This document shows, in pieces, positions 12,807 through 26,494 of a DNA stretch of 64,000 bases (the first letter of the stretch is position 1; each line of letters begins with the position of its first letter). A program made the translations under genes and the position numbers. The stretch spans positions 2,480,001-2,544,000 of the forward strand of contig JAQFVV010000182.1 in the NCBI GenBank assembly GCA_028023455.1, given 5' to 3'. Source of the stretch: Epiperipatus broadwayi (lineage: Eukaryota > Onychophora > Udeonychophora > Euonychophora > Peripatidae). Under the pieces are notes generated by a model. The model did not search any database, was not told the DNA's origin, and saw only the letters and a list, made by a program, of their open reading frames with translations.

Positions 12807-15800
12807 GTAAGTATTCTACTAATCTAAAAATTTTTTAAAAAAACCAACAAACTTTTATTGACTGTATCATTTTACTCTCTGCTGTTATATTGGAACAAAT
12901 ACTAGTTTCATGTTTTTTGTTATAAAATTAATTATTGTAAATGGTCAGTAAATACATTTTTATAGATCAATATTTCATTTACATATTATTTAAAATAAAA
13001 GTAGTGGATGAACACGATATTTTTGAAATAAAATATTTATATTAGCTTCTTTTTTTGGTGTGTCTGTCTACCTTAACTCAATATTGTATGGGCTTTCATT
13101 CATTCCACAAACATTCTGAACATTTATAATTGAAGTAAAAATTGTGCTCTAATATGTTTGCAACTATTGTGTTACTTATATTTGAAGAGTATACTAAGAA
13201 AACTAATGGAATAAACTTAGTAGTAAATTTATTTTTTATTATTAGTTTTTTAATTATTTACTTCTATTAATTTGTTACATTGAAGCTACCAGTCCTATTA
13301 TTTAAATCATCAAGTACTAAAAAAATTTTTTCCCCTGCAAATTGGTCTGAAACTGGACTGAAATTGTCTTATTTTGCTTTTCTATAAAAGAATGCTGAAG
13401 AAGTCTTTGTTCCACAATGAACTATTGGAAAACTCAATTTTTTTTTTTTTTTTTATATACTCATACTTTTTGTGTCAGCTTTTATATATTACATACAGTT
13501 AGTTATCACATAGTTTAAGAATTATGAATACAAAATGATTTTTTTTTTTTTTACATTAAAAGTTGCTTTGGTATTTATATGATAGTGTATTTTTTAAAAA
13601 ATTTGCTTTTCATTCATTGATTTCTCTTTTTTTTTTTTTTTCATTGGAGCTCCTTTCTAAACAAATTTTACCAGATAGTAGAATATTATTTTAAAATGAG
13701 TCATTTTAATAATTATTATAAATCTTGTTATTAATATGAATTCAAGTTTAGTTTTAATTTTAAATTTGTATAAACTGAATGTGCAAAGTTTCATATATTG
13801 AATAAGGAAATTTTGGTAAAGATAGCAATTCATAATATTTCATCGTAAGTCTTTTGGATGATGAAAAGTGTAATAGTAGAGGATTTATATTTGGTTTTTA
13901 TAGGTATACTAACTACTTTTTGGTTTTAAACATCTTCCAAAGTTTTGCTTTAGACAAATTATATATACCCCCCCCCCCCCTAAATCAATAAAGTTGATGA
14001 CGTATTTATTTGTAAAAGAAATCTCTAAGAATTAAAGAAGCAAATATATTTCAATATTATAAGGATTTGAAAATTCATGAATTTTTGCACGATTAGTTGA
14101 TTCAATCTTTATTCATTTTTTTTTTTATGAACATATTTTTTCCCTCTCAATAATTCAGAAGAATCATAATATTATAAGCCTGGATAATATTAAATATTAG
14201 ATAATCCTATCCCCCACCACAACTACCATTTATAGTCAGTGGCTTTACCGGGAAGCTTCAGTTTATTGTTTAGAAATCCAACAGTTACTCCTAATTTCTT
14301 TATACCAGCATGCTAGTAATTCAGAACGCAGAAACGTTTTAAGATTTTGAGGCTAAGAAAACTTGTTTGTATAATAATATAAATATAGCATTAGGCCAAT
14401 TTTTATATATTTTATTCATCACAGTTTTATGCTAATCTTAAGCACCAATTTAAGATATAACAACAATACATCCAAATTCAATATGTTATCTATTATCAAT
14501 ATTTAATCTATTCCAGAGCTCATGAAAATATTTATTGAATGCAGATAGAAAAAGTCATATATCCACTAGAATAAAATAACATTGGTTTAATATCAAATCT
14601 TACCTTTATATTATAGGCTAGTTTTGAATTTTATATAATTAGGTTGATAATACAATGGTGTTAAAAGATGGCTGTTAGATATATAAATGCAAATGGTCCA
14701 AAACTCTTTACTGAAGACTATAATCAGAAATATTGTAGAACTGACATCTGATATTTACTTACTACAGATACTTTTGGAATAGAATAAAACTGTAGGATAT
14801 TTTTTCAAATAAACTGATAATCTTTCATAAAAAGTATTGCAGAAGTTAAACTTTAAGGTTAAATAAAAATTTAGGGATTTTTTTTTTTAATCCTGATTTC
14901 ACTGGTACTCCATGATTTGTTACAATTACTTAAAGAAAAAAATTTTTTTTAAATAATATTATAAAATAGATCACCTTTACAAATTCAAGTTTTTTTTTAT
15001 CAATATAATGAACATTCATGAAAACTAATTTTTTTTTTAAAAAAAAAAGTTAATTTACATCCTTCATTCATCAATCAAATGAGGAAATAGAATTTATAAC
15101 AGCCATTTTGTAGAGTTCTCAAACTTCATATTTTCTTCTAAACATTCTATTTAAAAAGCTTAAATTAGCTATCATTTGATTTATCACAGCTAGCTTCCTT
15201 GCATTTTTTAATTAAGAAAAATATCTCTAATCATCTTAAATTTTAATAGTCAATAAAAAGTAGAGAATGTTGTTTTGTTTTTTGGAAAGACTACTGCAGA
15301 AAGGATGAAAATGATTGATAGTCAAAGAATTCAACTATTTTGAATAGTATTTAATATTTAAAGAGTAAATTGTTATACGTATTCAGATGTAAAATACTCT
15401 TTAATGATAGATTTAATTTGGGCTTTTTTTTGTAAAATTAGGAACAACTATTATGAGGGAAGAGTAATAATTTTTGGCTTTTAATAAAAAAAATTTCCTT
15501 TTGAGGAGCAGTTTTGTCAATGAAGATCAGTGAAAACAGAATAGCTGACATATATTTGGACAACTATTGGAGAAATATAATGAAAATTATATTTGCAGTG
15601 GAGCTAATTTTTTTTTATTTAAAGAATGAAGATGTTATTTTTAGAAGACTTCAATTATCATTGTTTCATTGAATAATTATTTTTAAAGAATGTATTTAAT
15701 GAAGCCAATATAAAGAAATTTTTCAGCTTAAGTCAAAAGAAGCTTGTTTGAAAGGTTCAAATGTAACCAGAAAAACTTTGATTTTGCAGAAAGATTACTT

Positions 15801-16530
15801 ATATGAATAATAATAATAATAATAATAAAAGCTGGAATAAGAACAATACTGCTAAGATACTAGCATATAACCCATCAGGAATTCCTACTATGCTAAAGAA
15901 GCCGAATTTTCACTTCGCATTTACGTGACACAAGAAAGTTTTATAGATATGCAAGTTGGAAAAAGAAATTTTAATTTATCATATTTAAAAAGTTTTGAAT
16001 GTAGTTGTTATTAAAATTGATTTGAAATTTTCTATTATAAATAAAGGAGTAAAACTTGTGTAGCAGTAATAGCTTCTATTTAATTTATAGGAATTAATGT
16101 GGATAAGTGTATCAACTGAAGTAGATGCCTAATGATATAATGTGTTCAGTGTTATAAAATGTGAGCATTGTGCACAAGTGCAGTTTGTCACTATGATTAT
16201 TTATTTATTTCATTATGCTCAATTTGATATAGGTAGTTAATATTTTCTTTGTATTAAATTTGTAAGATGAATTTAATGCATTTTTATATATTATCATTTC
16301 TTATTCACTATAATAAATATGTATAAAAAATGAAATCCACATTTATTGATGTTTTTGTTAGGAATAGTTATATGCAGAAAGTAAATGTTTGTACATTTAA
16401 TATAAATAAGTGAAAAACCATTTAATTACATTAATAAGTCATTGTTGTTAGTGTATTTTTTAAATTAAAACTGACAATTTGTTTTACTTCTTGTAAAAGT
16501 AGTTTCTTGGGCAAAAAAAAAAGAATTTTC
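12807..16530. other. AT-rich non-coding stretch
   Basis: No supportable gene. Features are poly-T and poly-A runs, an 11-base C run ending near 13980, and an (AAT)n microsatellite at about 15805-15830. A short less AT-rich patch at 15860-15950 has no open frame with splice sites that I would defend. Confidence 0.5.
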
Positions 16531-16539
16531 ATCTAAATG

Positions 16540-17760
16540 AAATTGTAGTAGTGCAAGCAGAATATTTCAAAGTTAGGAAACTAAAGAGTGTGAGGGGATT
16601 AATATTGATGATAATGCATTCCATGTATTATCAATCTATAACAATAATATCCAGAGTAATAAAAGGACATTATGAAACAAATGCTACATCATCTTTAGAT
16701 TCTTGAGTATTGAATTTTAAGGCAATTCTCTAACCAATTGAGTTATTTTTGCAAAATAAAACAAAACAATTTTTATGTACAATTAAAAAAATAATAATTT
16801 CAATTTAGTAGTCATTCAGATATAATTGCTGCTAATTCAGAAAGTCACAATATTAATAAATATAGCAAATTGTTTAGTGATGGTGAAATCATCAAAGAAG
16901 CATGAAAATAGAAAAAAATGTCAATGACCAAAAGATTTGTCCATACCTAAAAATACTGTAAAAAATAAATTCTTATAGATGAGATTAAATATATCTGCAA
17001 AATGTCACTATAAAGTTATGTATTTTAATTTTCCTGATAATAAGATTGCTGGTATCATGGATTTTCCATATTTTAATTTTTATTCACTGCTATATTGGTA
17101 AAGAAATTAAAGATAAATTTGTTTAGGGAAAGTTATTTGCAAAACATTTTTCTAATACATAAATAGAGCTCTCGAAGAGTATGCCTGTAACTTTATCAGC
17201 ATTACTACTAATGGAATTGAATTTCCATGTTAGGCATTAAAAAAATTTTATGTATAAAGAATGCATTGTAACAAAAATAGCTTTACACATTCTTTATAAA
17301 ATGAAAATTTTAGTCTTTACTAAATGATATGTATTCATTGTATGAGTTAATCATTTATAACAGTATCTGTTGACTTAATTTTGACAAAGTACTGGAGTTT
17401 TTTTGTTGTTATAATAAGAATAAAAATGTTGAGTGAATTTTTAATGTTTTTGATGTATTTATGAATTAATTAAAACATTAATAAAATAATTATGTTTAAT
17501 ATCATAAAGTATTTAAGCTGAATTGCAAATTATTACTTATATCATTTTCAACAACTTCAAATATGTTCTTCATTACATATATATATTGCAGATCTAGAAT
17601 CTCACAAAAAAAGTGAAATTTTGTTAAAAATTTACTTAAGATTTTTATTAGATATATTCACTTAAGAGAATTTGAAGAAGCCACAAAATTCATTGCATTT
17701 CCAGATTTTGTAATGATAAAAAAGAATTGGAAGATTTTTTTGAATGACTGGATTTAAATT
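16540..17760 (+). pseudogene. Possible heavily decayed hAT transposase
   Basis: Reading through frameshifts and stops on the + strand gives pieces in the order expected for GTF2IRD2/ZBED-type hAT transposases. The clearest is KLFSDGEIIKEA at about 16870, where those proteins have KPFTDGEFVKEC-like sequence just after their zinc-finger region. Later weak pieces include EFEEATKFIAFPDFV near 17670. Most catalytic landmarks are not readable and no terminal inverted repeats were found. This is a weak assignment; chance similarity is a real alternative. Confidence 0.25.
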
Positions 17761-19262
17761 TTGAAATTCTTAAATGAAGTTATTTAATTGAAATAATAAA
17801 TTAAAATTTCAAAAATAAAATATGAATTTATGTAATATTATTTCACAAAACTTTAATTGGATAAAAAAGTATCAATGGTTATGTTAATTATTTTCTCTTA
17901 CATATCTACCTAAATTGTGTTTTTTTTATTTTAAATGATCTTTATGAACTCAATTTTGAAAAGTAGATTCACAAAAATGAATATAATATTTTTTGACTTT
18001 TGAAATTATGAAGTAGATTAAAAAGTAGTTGGTATACAGTATGCAACAGAAATCTCATTAATAAATCAATTCATTTGATTTGATAAATGACAATAATTGA
18101 ATCGTTATTTTTATTGTTAATATATGAATTAATACACATTTTAATTGGTAAAATGTGTTTTTATATTAATAACAAGATTCAAGAATATATACAAAAGCCT
18201 CATAATGCTGCTCTCTGCCATGCCCATTAAACAGATTTAAATATTGACGTATGATTTTTTTTTTTTTTTTTTAGATTCCATATAAAGTTAGGGGTTTTTT
18301 GTCTTCCAATTAATCAGGCTATAGCAATCTAGTTAGCCATCCAATTATTCTTTACAAATAAATATATGTTTTTAGCATGAGATTAAAAATAAGATATAAA
18401 CTCTCAACATTTGGCATTTGATTAACTTTTTGGAATTTTTATTTTCCATCACTATTTTTATGAAGAGAATTGTTGGAAAGACTTATCCAATAGTGATGTT
18501 TGAAGGTTAGATTATCATTTTTTATTTATCAAAAATAAATATTTGTATTTTATTACATTTTCATAGAATTAATAATGTGACATTGAAAATTGACATACAT
18601 TTTGATACCTATCACATATGTACAATATATTATACATAATGATTTCTAATTAATCTATAAAATTAGCATATTAACTATCATATAATTTTTTTATTTTATT
18701 TTTTGATGTGCAAATGCTAAAATGCATACAAGTTTGTGTAGTAAATTGTTAATTTGAAATCTTAATGTTTTTTAGTGACAAATTATAAAGTATTAAAAAT
18801 ATTGACAAAAAGTGGAAAATACTAAAATTAAGTGCTATGAAATTTTTCACTGAAGAATAAAAACAAAAATAACTTTGTATAGGATGTTTTTAAGAATTTA
18901 TTAATGATTTACTAATTTCAAGTACAGTATTTTGTTAAAATTTGAAATTGAAGAAGTAAACATGTATTTGATAAATTTAATGTATATATAAATAATTCAG
19001 AATATGTATGTTTATTTTAATTTTTAATATTTTTTTCTAAAACAATTTTATTTTAAGGAAGTTACTATAAAATATAATAAAAATTGAATGGTTTTTACTT
19101 TATACTACCTGTAAAGTATCACATTTCAAGATTAATAGTGTTATTTATAATCTTTTTAAAAATTCTTTATTGCTGTTCATTTTCACACTAGCTATTACAA
19201 ACTATAATAACATTGCTACAGTTTTTTTCAGCCAATTTCTGAGTATTATTTTATAAATCTTT
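17761..19262. other. AT-rich non-coding stretch
   Basis: No gene or clear repeat boundary seen. The sequence is dominated by A/T runs, including a poly-T tract near 18256-18272. Confidence 0.5.
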
Positions 19263-19275
19263 AATTCATTGTTTT

Positions 19276-20131
19276 AATATCTAACATACAGGCTATAGGG
19301 TATTTTGAGCTCAGACTTTCACATGACCCTCAACTCTTCACACTATCTCATATCACTGATACACTTAACCACATATATATTTAAAAGATAAATAGTCACC
19401 AATATATGTATTCTGTGCTAAACCAGCACTCTACATATACTCCGATTTATATTGATAGCCAATCTTTATACTTTAATGGATAAGCGTCAATCCACTCCAC
19501 CCTCCAACTCTTCAGCTGTCCATCCTATTGAAAATCTGATGATGGAATGCTTAAATCTCACACTGCTGCCGACATTCTCGTCACACCCAGATTGACCATA
19601 AGTCACTGACCATGTACAAGACAATCCATTTAAGTACATAACTCTTCAGCCGTCCATCCTAGTGAAAGTCTGATGATGGAATGCTTAAAGCCCACACTGC
19701 TGAAGACATTCTCATCACATTCATGTTGACCATAAGTCACTCTGACCGCTCATGTACAAGACAATCCATTTAAGTACATATATGAGGACTGGGCAGACAT
19801 ACAATCTACTATTTAACATCTAACATGCAGACTATATATATACCTGTACAAACAATGTAATATGTAGGGTATTTTGAGCTCAGACTTTCACATGACCAAC
19901 AACTCTCCACTCTATCTCATATCACTGATACCCTTGAGTACATATATGAGTACATTGAAGCCTGTCCATTAAAGTATGGCTATCTTAATAGAAATATGAG
20001 CACTTATTGTATATATATGTGTAGAGATGATAATCTGGACCAGCTGATGAGTGCTCTTTTAGTCATATAGGTGGTCAAGTGTATCAGTGGCATGAGACAG
20101 GGTGGAGAGTTGAGGTTCATGTGAAAGTCTG
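19276..20131. mobile_element. 856-bp composite repeat with 13-bp target duplication
   Basis: The 13-mer AATTCATTGTTTT occurs exactly at 19263-19275 and 20132-20144, flanking the insert. Inside, 19311-19371 (CAGACTTTCACATGACCCTC onward) is the inverted complement of 20068-20131, giving long inverted arms. The segment TAGGGTATTTTGAGCTCAGA and its following 50 bases recur in direct orientation at about 19866-19935. Two tandem units with period 134 start at 19506 and 19640. It codes for nothing recognisable. The long target duplication suggests target-primed insertion rather than a cut-and-paste DNA transposon, but the inverted arms are unusual for a SINE. Confidence 0.7.
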
Positions 20132-20144
20132 AATTCATTGTTTT

Positions 20145-20700
20145 GTAAATTTCTATTATTGTTTTGAAATTATCTCAATGATCATTTCCATTTTATATTC
20201 CATTGTTGGAATACAGAAGTGCTCTGTTATTCTTCATAGTTTTGTTTATTTAAGTGTTCATTTCTAAAGTTATTACATCTCCAAATATAAAACCATAAAT
20301 TTTTTCCAATTTTTTTTTTCATTTCTGCTCACAAAATTTGCACTTGTTAATTTGATTTTTTTAAGTATTTTTTTTCAAACATCTAAATTCAGTGAAGACA
20401 TTTTTTAAAATACTAACATTTGATATGTCATAATCATAATATAAGCACAAAATATTATTTTAAATGAGAATATAGTCAGACTCCATAATTGATTTTTAAT
20501 TAATTAGCTTTCTAGTATTATTTTCTAGCAGAAAATGATCACTTAGCAGGAAAGCGATGATGAATCTGATTGCACTACTATTTGATGATTTTCTCATGGT
20601 ATACATCGAATTTCTAGAGTTGGAAGAAGTTGGTAATTGAAATATAATAAAATTTCATGATGAATAATAAATGTAATATAAATAATGCTTTTAATAACTT
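20145..20700. other. AT-rich non-coding sequence
   Basis: Nothing recognised between the composite repeat and the RTE target duplication. Confidence 0.5.
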
Positions 20701-20724
20701 ACTTTGTAAGTATTGTAAAAGAAA
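20701..20724. repeat. Target-site duplication, left copy
   Basis: 24 bases beginning ACTTTGTAAGTATTGTAA; the partner is at 22675-22698 with one mismatch. Confidence 0.85.
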
Positions 20725-22674
20725 AGTTATTATTATCATCATCAACCATTATCAATTCAATGCAGGATGAAGGTCTCTGCAAGTTCAACCCATTTTCCCT
20801 AATCTCTAGCGTCTTCTCCACATCACTCCTGCACTTTTTTATTTCATCCATCCATCTCACATGTGATGTCTTTCTGGATCTTTTATAATCTCTTGTATCC
20901 AATTTCAATTGGCCATCCATTATGATCTCTTTTAGGAGTATGTCCAGCCCACCCACTTCAGTCTTTATTTTTCAATGAGGTCGGTAACACCTGTTTGTCC
21001 TCTTACCCAGGTATTGCATTTTTGATTTCTTCTTGTTACTTCTAACATGCATCTCTCCATACTTCTTTGAGTGGTCTAAAGTGTCTGTATTACTTTTCTA
21101 CTAAGTGTCCAAGTCTCAGATCCATAAGTAAGAACTGGTAAAACACATTTATTAAAAACCTTCATTTTCAAACACATAAGTGATTTTTCTATCAAAAGTA
21201 CTCCAGCTCCATTGTGTTTCTATCCATAGTAATAATCTGACCATTGTATTTGTAATTGTTAGCTTAATTCTAACTCATCATTAATTTTTTTTCATATTTT
21301 GAGGAAATCCATTGAACATTACTTGAGTATTTTTAACATTTACCTTTAGTCCCACTTTCTTACTTTCATCTGATAACTCTTGCAACATTTCCAGAAGTTT
21401 TGAAGTATTATTTTCAAGAGCAACTACATCATCTGTAAACTCTAAATGACTTAAATAATCTTTATTTATTTTTACTTCTTTAGCTTTCTATTTTAATCCA
21501 CAAAATGCTTCTTGCAGCACTAAGTTTTGGAGATATGTAGTCACCCTGTGTTATACCCTTATTGTTAATCTCCCTAGTATCATTATGTAATTTAATTGTT
21601 GCTGTTAAATTTTTATAAATATTCTTCAAAATATGACAATATCTTGGATCTATACCTTGATCCAATGCTTTTATCACTGAAGAAATGCTTATAGAATCAA
21701 ACGTTTTTTCATAATCTACAAATCCAAAACATAATGGCAACTCATATTCATTGGTCCTTTCTATAACTTCTCTCAATACTTGGATATGATATACTGTACT
21801 AAAACCACTTCTATATCCAGCTTGTTCTTTTGATTGATTGAAATCCAATGTTCTCTGTAGATGATTTTGTAGAAAACCAATAAAAGACTGATAGGTCTAT
21901 AATTTCTAATGTCTTCTTTCTCACCTTTTAAAAATATTAATACTTTATTCTTCCAATCATCTGGTACATCTTTATCCTTTAGACATTTAACATATAACTA
22001 TGGCAACATTTTTTTTATTTATTCGCCTGTTTTTTTTAAGATATCGATTATAATTCCATCATTATCTGGAGCTTTTCCCTTCTTCATAAATTTAACTGCA
22101 TGTCTCATTTCTTCATTTAAAATTCTATATAATTCTTGATGGTACTCTTGTCTATTTCATCATGTCATCTCTCTTTTTAGTAATAGTTCCATCTTTTTTT
22201 TTTATATTGCAGGTATGTTTCCTACTAATATCAAAATATTATTTTACAATCTTGAGACTTTTATTCTTTTCTATAGCTTTCCTTGCTAGTTCACAATTAT
22301 ACTTACTTATATCATTATCAACTCTTTCTCACCATTTTAAAAAATTCGTGATATTCAATCGTTCTTAATGCTTCATTTTTACATATCTTCATATTCCTTC
22401 TTTTCTTCATAAATTCTCTAGTCTCAGTAGAAATTTTATTTGTCAATTGCTGCTTTTTTTTACTAGCTATCTTTGTTTTGCAGTTTTTAAAAGTGTATCA
22501 GTTATTTTCCTATTAACTTCATTTAAATCTGAATCATGTTCAAAATCTATTAATACTTGAAAACGATTCACAAGTTCTAATTTAAATTCATTAGAATGTT
22601 TCTGAAGATTTGGAATATCAACTATAAATATTGTTTTTCTTAATAATTTTTGTCTCTAGTTTTGCATTAATTAA
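20725..22674 (-). mobile_element. 5'-truncated RTE-type LINE with 24-bp target duplication
   Basis: Read on the minus strand, the element starts in the linker after the endonuclease (near 22640; EFKLELVNRFQVL-like). It continues into the reverse transcriptase, which is open at 21480-21848: EQAGYRSGFST, then FGFVDYEKTFDS with the motif A aspartate, then GITQGDYISPKL (motif B). Motif C appears as FTDDVVALEN near 21420-21450. The C-terminal RKTSHVRWMDEIKKC (20699-20956) matches the RTE-type tail. The 3' end is a short TGATGATAATAATAA-type tail. Flanks 20701-20724 and 22675-22698 (ACTTTGTAAGTATTGTAA..) match at 23 of 24 bases. The order EQAGxRSGxST/VDYEKxFD is characteristic of RTE-type elements. 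Frameshifts and stops make it inactive. Confidence 0.85.
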
Positions 22675-22698
22675 ACTTTGTAAGTATTGTAAGAGAAA
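22675..22698. repeat. Target-site duplication, right copy
   Basis: Partner of 20701-20724. It marks the 5' truncation point of the minus-strand RTE element. Confidence 0.85.
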
Positions 22699-23178
22699 TT
22701 TTATTGTATAAACAGTGACAAAATTGAAAACAATTAATATTAGCTCTCATTCATTCTGCATCAGTTTAAATATAATTTCTTATTGAATATTTTTAATTTC
22801 TTAATTTTAATAGATTTGCAAGATTATAATAATTTTGAATATGTTTGTATATTTTATACATTATAATTTAAAACAATTGTAACAAACATATTAATAAATT
22901 CAATATATTTTTAGTTCTTTACTATAGTTTAACTGAATTAAAATATGTCAGCAATATAAGTAATAACAAAAGAGGAATATATTTAATGTTAAAATGGAAG
23001 TTTAATCTTCCATTGGTTTTCAGTTTTTTTTTTAAAATTTATTAATGTAATTATGAATCAGTTTGTTTTTTTATTTTACAAAAATAATTGTTATTATCAA
23101 TAATTTGATTGTAATTTTTCATTTTGTAATATTCTTAATACTGTAATAGTAGCTTCTTTTTTTTAATTTATCCTTCAG
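22699..23178. other. AT-rich intron end before exon A
   Basis: No gene. It ends in a T-rich tract followed by the acceptor TCCTTCAG at 23171-23178. Confidence 0.6.
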
Positions 23179-23300
23179 ATAAATCAAAAAAGGCAAAAAC
23201 ATCAGCTGCAGATGATATATCTTTAAGCACTAGTTCTGATGAAGAATCATCTGAAGATGAAAAAATAGAGCAGGCATCTGATAGTAAAAAAGTCTCTGAT
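23179..23300 (+). CDS. Exon A of acidic Ser/Lys-rich disordered protein
   Basis: The 122-bp exon has acceptor TCCTTCAG before it and donor GTGAGT after it. Two leading bases complete a codon (phase 1 in) and 40 further codons end exactly at the donor (phase 0 out). The translation begins with a basic KSKKAK stretch. It then passes into STSSDEESSEDEKIEQ and a DSKKVSD end, so serines sit before runs of Asp/Glu, as in casein kinase 2 sites. No fold or catalytic motif is visible. The phases agree with the exon at 42545. Such alternating lysine and acidic-serine blocks occur in the disordered part of ATRX/XNP, in Nopp140 and in other nuclear or nucleolar proteins. Identity is not proven. Confidence 0.7.
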
Positions 23301-26270
23301 GTGAGTATTTAATTTTTAAACATGTAATATATCTTGTTTCTGGAAAGAATATTTATATTTATTTGTACATACACTTGTATTTTTTGTCACTCATAATATA
23401 AAATCTGTGGAAAAATAAAGATTATTAAAACAGGCAAAAACTCTCGATAAGTATTGCCATCATATGATGTTTATTGGAAAAATAAAGATTTAATAATGTG
23501 TTTATGTAATAACCTGCAAATATTTATCTGTAATAATTTTTCATATTCATTAAACTTAAAAAAAACAAAAAAAAACAGATATATAGATTTCTTTTTTTCA
23601 TCGTCACCAAATTCAGAAAAATAAAAAAGATGATAATTTTGAAGAAAGTTGAATATGACTTAAATTAATTTGTAAAAAAAAAAAATTTCTTTTGTTTGCC
23701 TTGCTCTTGGATGATAATCATATTAGTGATAGGATGGGATAGGATAGGATAGAATAGAATGATATAAATTTTTTTGTGCTCACTTTTTATAAATTAAGCT
23801 TATGGAATATTTTATAAATGTCTGATTTTTTATATTGCGTATTATATTTTTACTATGTTTGAAATAGCAATGTAAAATTTTAAACAATATTTTATGACAA
23901 TAATAAGAAAATGGTGAATAATCTATCTTCTATCCAAAGATCATATTATAATTTGAAAAAAAAAATTATTTGTGTAGCAGAAAATATTTGGAAATGTATT
24001 GTGCATCCAACAATGTTTGAAGTTATTTGTTATTTATTCAAGCAATTATTAATTAATCAGAATTTTTTTTCTAGTACTTCTGCTGATAAAATACTTATCA
24101 TTCATACTTTATAGTATATACAGTTAAGAAAAAAAATAAAAATTATTATATGCACTGATGGATTTCATTTAGTGACAAAGAAAAAAACTACTATTCTCAT
24201 AATAGATTCTACCTCTTACTTATTGGTGTTTCAATCAATAAGACTAAATCAAAAGATATTCTGAATAATGAAGGTGTCATATCAATTGCCGAATAATTAT
24301 TAACTGATAAATGAAATGACAGAGATAATATTGATATATCCATTGTTGTTACCAAGAAGAGCAAATTAATGTCGGTTCACATTCTAATCACAGCCCTTTT
24401 TTTAAAATACATATGTCAATCTTGATTATGAGGCACAACATTTCATTAGCAATGCTGTATTTTTTTTTAATGTCTATTCAATAATTTATCATTAAAAGGT
24501 AATGGTTATTATTAAATCGTAAATGCATTCAGGAACTAACCATAGTGTTATTAGTTCTTGCAGCAATTTTTCAGTTTATATATCTTCATAACAAGATAGG
24601 GAATAGCTGTTATGATAAATTACTTTTTTTTTTGTTTATATTATTTATAAATGTTTTCATGTATTAGTTATTTATTAATTGTGTGTTTGATTGTACGCAT
24701 AGTATATGTAATTTATATTGTACAGTGTTTTTTACTGTTAAAAAATTTGGATACATTTAACTCTTTTTAACTAGTCAACTTACTTTATACATAACTTTTA
24801 GATAATAATAAAATTCTTAACTAGATCCTTGATGTCATTTAATTAAAACTATAATATGACTAAATAATGTCATCAAAAACTACTATCCTACTATAAACAT
24901 CAATCTTATAATGTCATTGGATCTGGAATGAAATTATGATTCATTAAACTTATTCTTAAGTCATTTTATTTATTTATGTGTTATAGTCAATATCTTAGAA
25001 TGTCCTTTTAAGTTTGAGTAGCAAAGTGATAGACTGAGCATGAATTTCATTTAGCTGAAATTAAGTAGGGATCTTTAATTTTTGAATATACTACTCAAAT
25101 CATTGGGAGAAATTACCCAAGATATTTTAAATCATTCCAACTACACTAGTCCTCAAAATGTTTTCTTGTCCATATGTTCAGGATAATTAGACTTACTGAT
25201 TTAATATTTGCTACATTGGATTAGCAATCCACAAGTCATTACTTTGTTGCTGTCATTCATTAATCATAATAATGTCTTTTTTTTGTTCATTCTTTCAGTT
25301 GCAAACAGATGTTTTTAGAGAAGAATATCCTATTATAATATTTTTTATGTAAACTTTAATGCATTAAACTTGTTTTGTTTATAATAATTCCCTCATTAAT
25401 TTATTTATATATAACTTTTTTTTTTTTTTAGATACAAGCTTAAATTAAAAAAAAAAACAACAACTACTTAATTGATCTTAGAATAAGTTAAAAAAAAAAA
25501 ATACTGTTTACTGCATAAAACCAATCATGAATTAATAGAATCCAAGTGTGATATTGCCTTTTTATGACTTTATTAACTTAATGAACAGTAAATATGAGAA
25601 AATATAATAATTGTTCAGTAGTTTAATTTTCACATTTTTTTATTAAAGAAACATATATGCGAGAAATAAACAATTAATTAAATATGCTAAATTCTCATAT
25701 CTAAGATAGATAAAGTAATTGTGCAACAGAAGGATCATTGTTGGTAATAATTTGCCATTGTTTACTACACTCTTAATGTGATTTATTCTAGAATTTCAAT
25801 TTTAGAATACATCATAAATTTTATAATAAGTCTGTACATCATTAAAATGCATGGATAGTAAATTATATCATTAAAAACAATTCTTCTAAATATTTTAACA
25901 TTACAGTTCTCTAATAATAAAATTATCGATGGAACGGTTATTACTTATTAGGCACTTCTTTTAGGCATATTCTCATACACTTTAGCAATCGCAATCCATT
26001 CTTCCATACAAATCAATAGATTTTTATTAAATTAAAAGTGAAATATGTCAGATAGTGGCACAGTATTAACGGCATGTATCCAAAGTAACTGTTTAAACTT
26101 TTATAGACTATTATAATTACCTTGACAAATCTCTAATAGTAATAAATTCTGTAGATAACTACCAATTTAGCTATTATTCAAAATTGACTTCAGTTATACA
26201 AAGGTAATACAAAATGTTTTATACAGTTTTCATTTATTAAAATTTAGAAAGTTTGAAGTGTACATGAAAT
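23301..26270. other. Start of 19.2-kb intron, AT-rich
   Basis: The intron between exons A and B begins here with GTGAGT. A GGATA-type short repeat lies at about 23736-23760. The open frame at 23911-24114 has an unremarkable product and no supporting signals. Confidence 0.55.
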
Positions 26271-26278
26271 GAACATTG

Positions 26279-26494
26279 TTATATACTAGATTTTGAGAAT
26301 GCTGGAGTCTTAAGATAATTAGAATGAGAAACTTCATTCCAAATTTTTTTCATGAATTTCTCCAGCAATTCTAAAAATTGTTCTACAAATCCATTTCCTT
26401 TACCAGTCAATAACATTCTGCTTGCCATATTTATGAAATCATGCATATGTATTATAACGATCGAAATGATGTGGTGGATCGCATCGCACCGCAC
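26279..26494 (-). other. Unassigned 71-codon open frame
   Basis: The minus frame has a reasonably balanced product, with NMASRMLLTGKGNGFVEQF and FLELLEKFMKKIWNEV segments suggesting helices. It begins at the edge of a GC-richer island. I recognise no family. It could be a piece of a retroelement or an exon of another gene. No good flanking splice signals were seen. Confidence 0.2.

Noticed and set aside
15805-15830. AAT repeat as a possible CRISPR-like or satellite array
   Set aside because: It is a simple microsatellite; no spaced repeat array exists anywhere in the window.
20685-20888. 67-codon + frame
   Set aside because: Antisense shadow of the RTE C-terminal region read on the minus strand.
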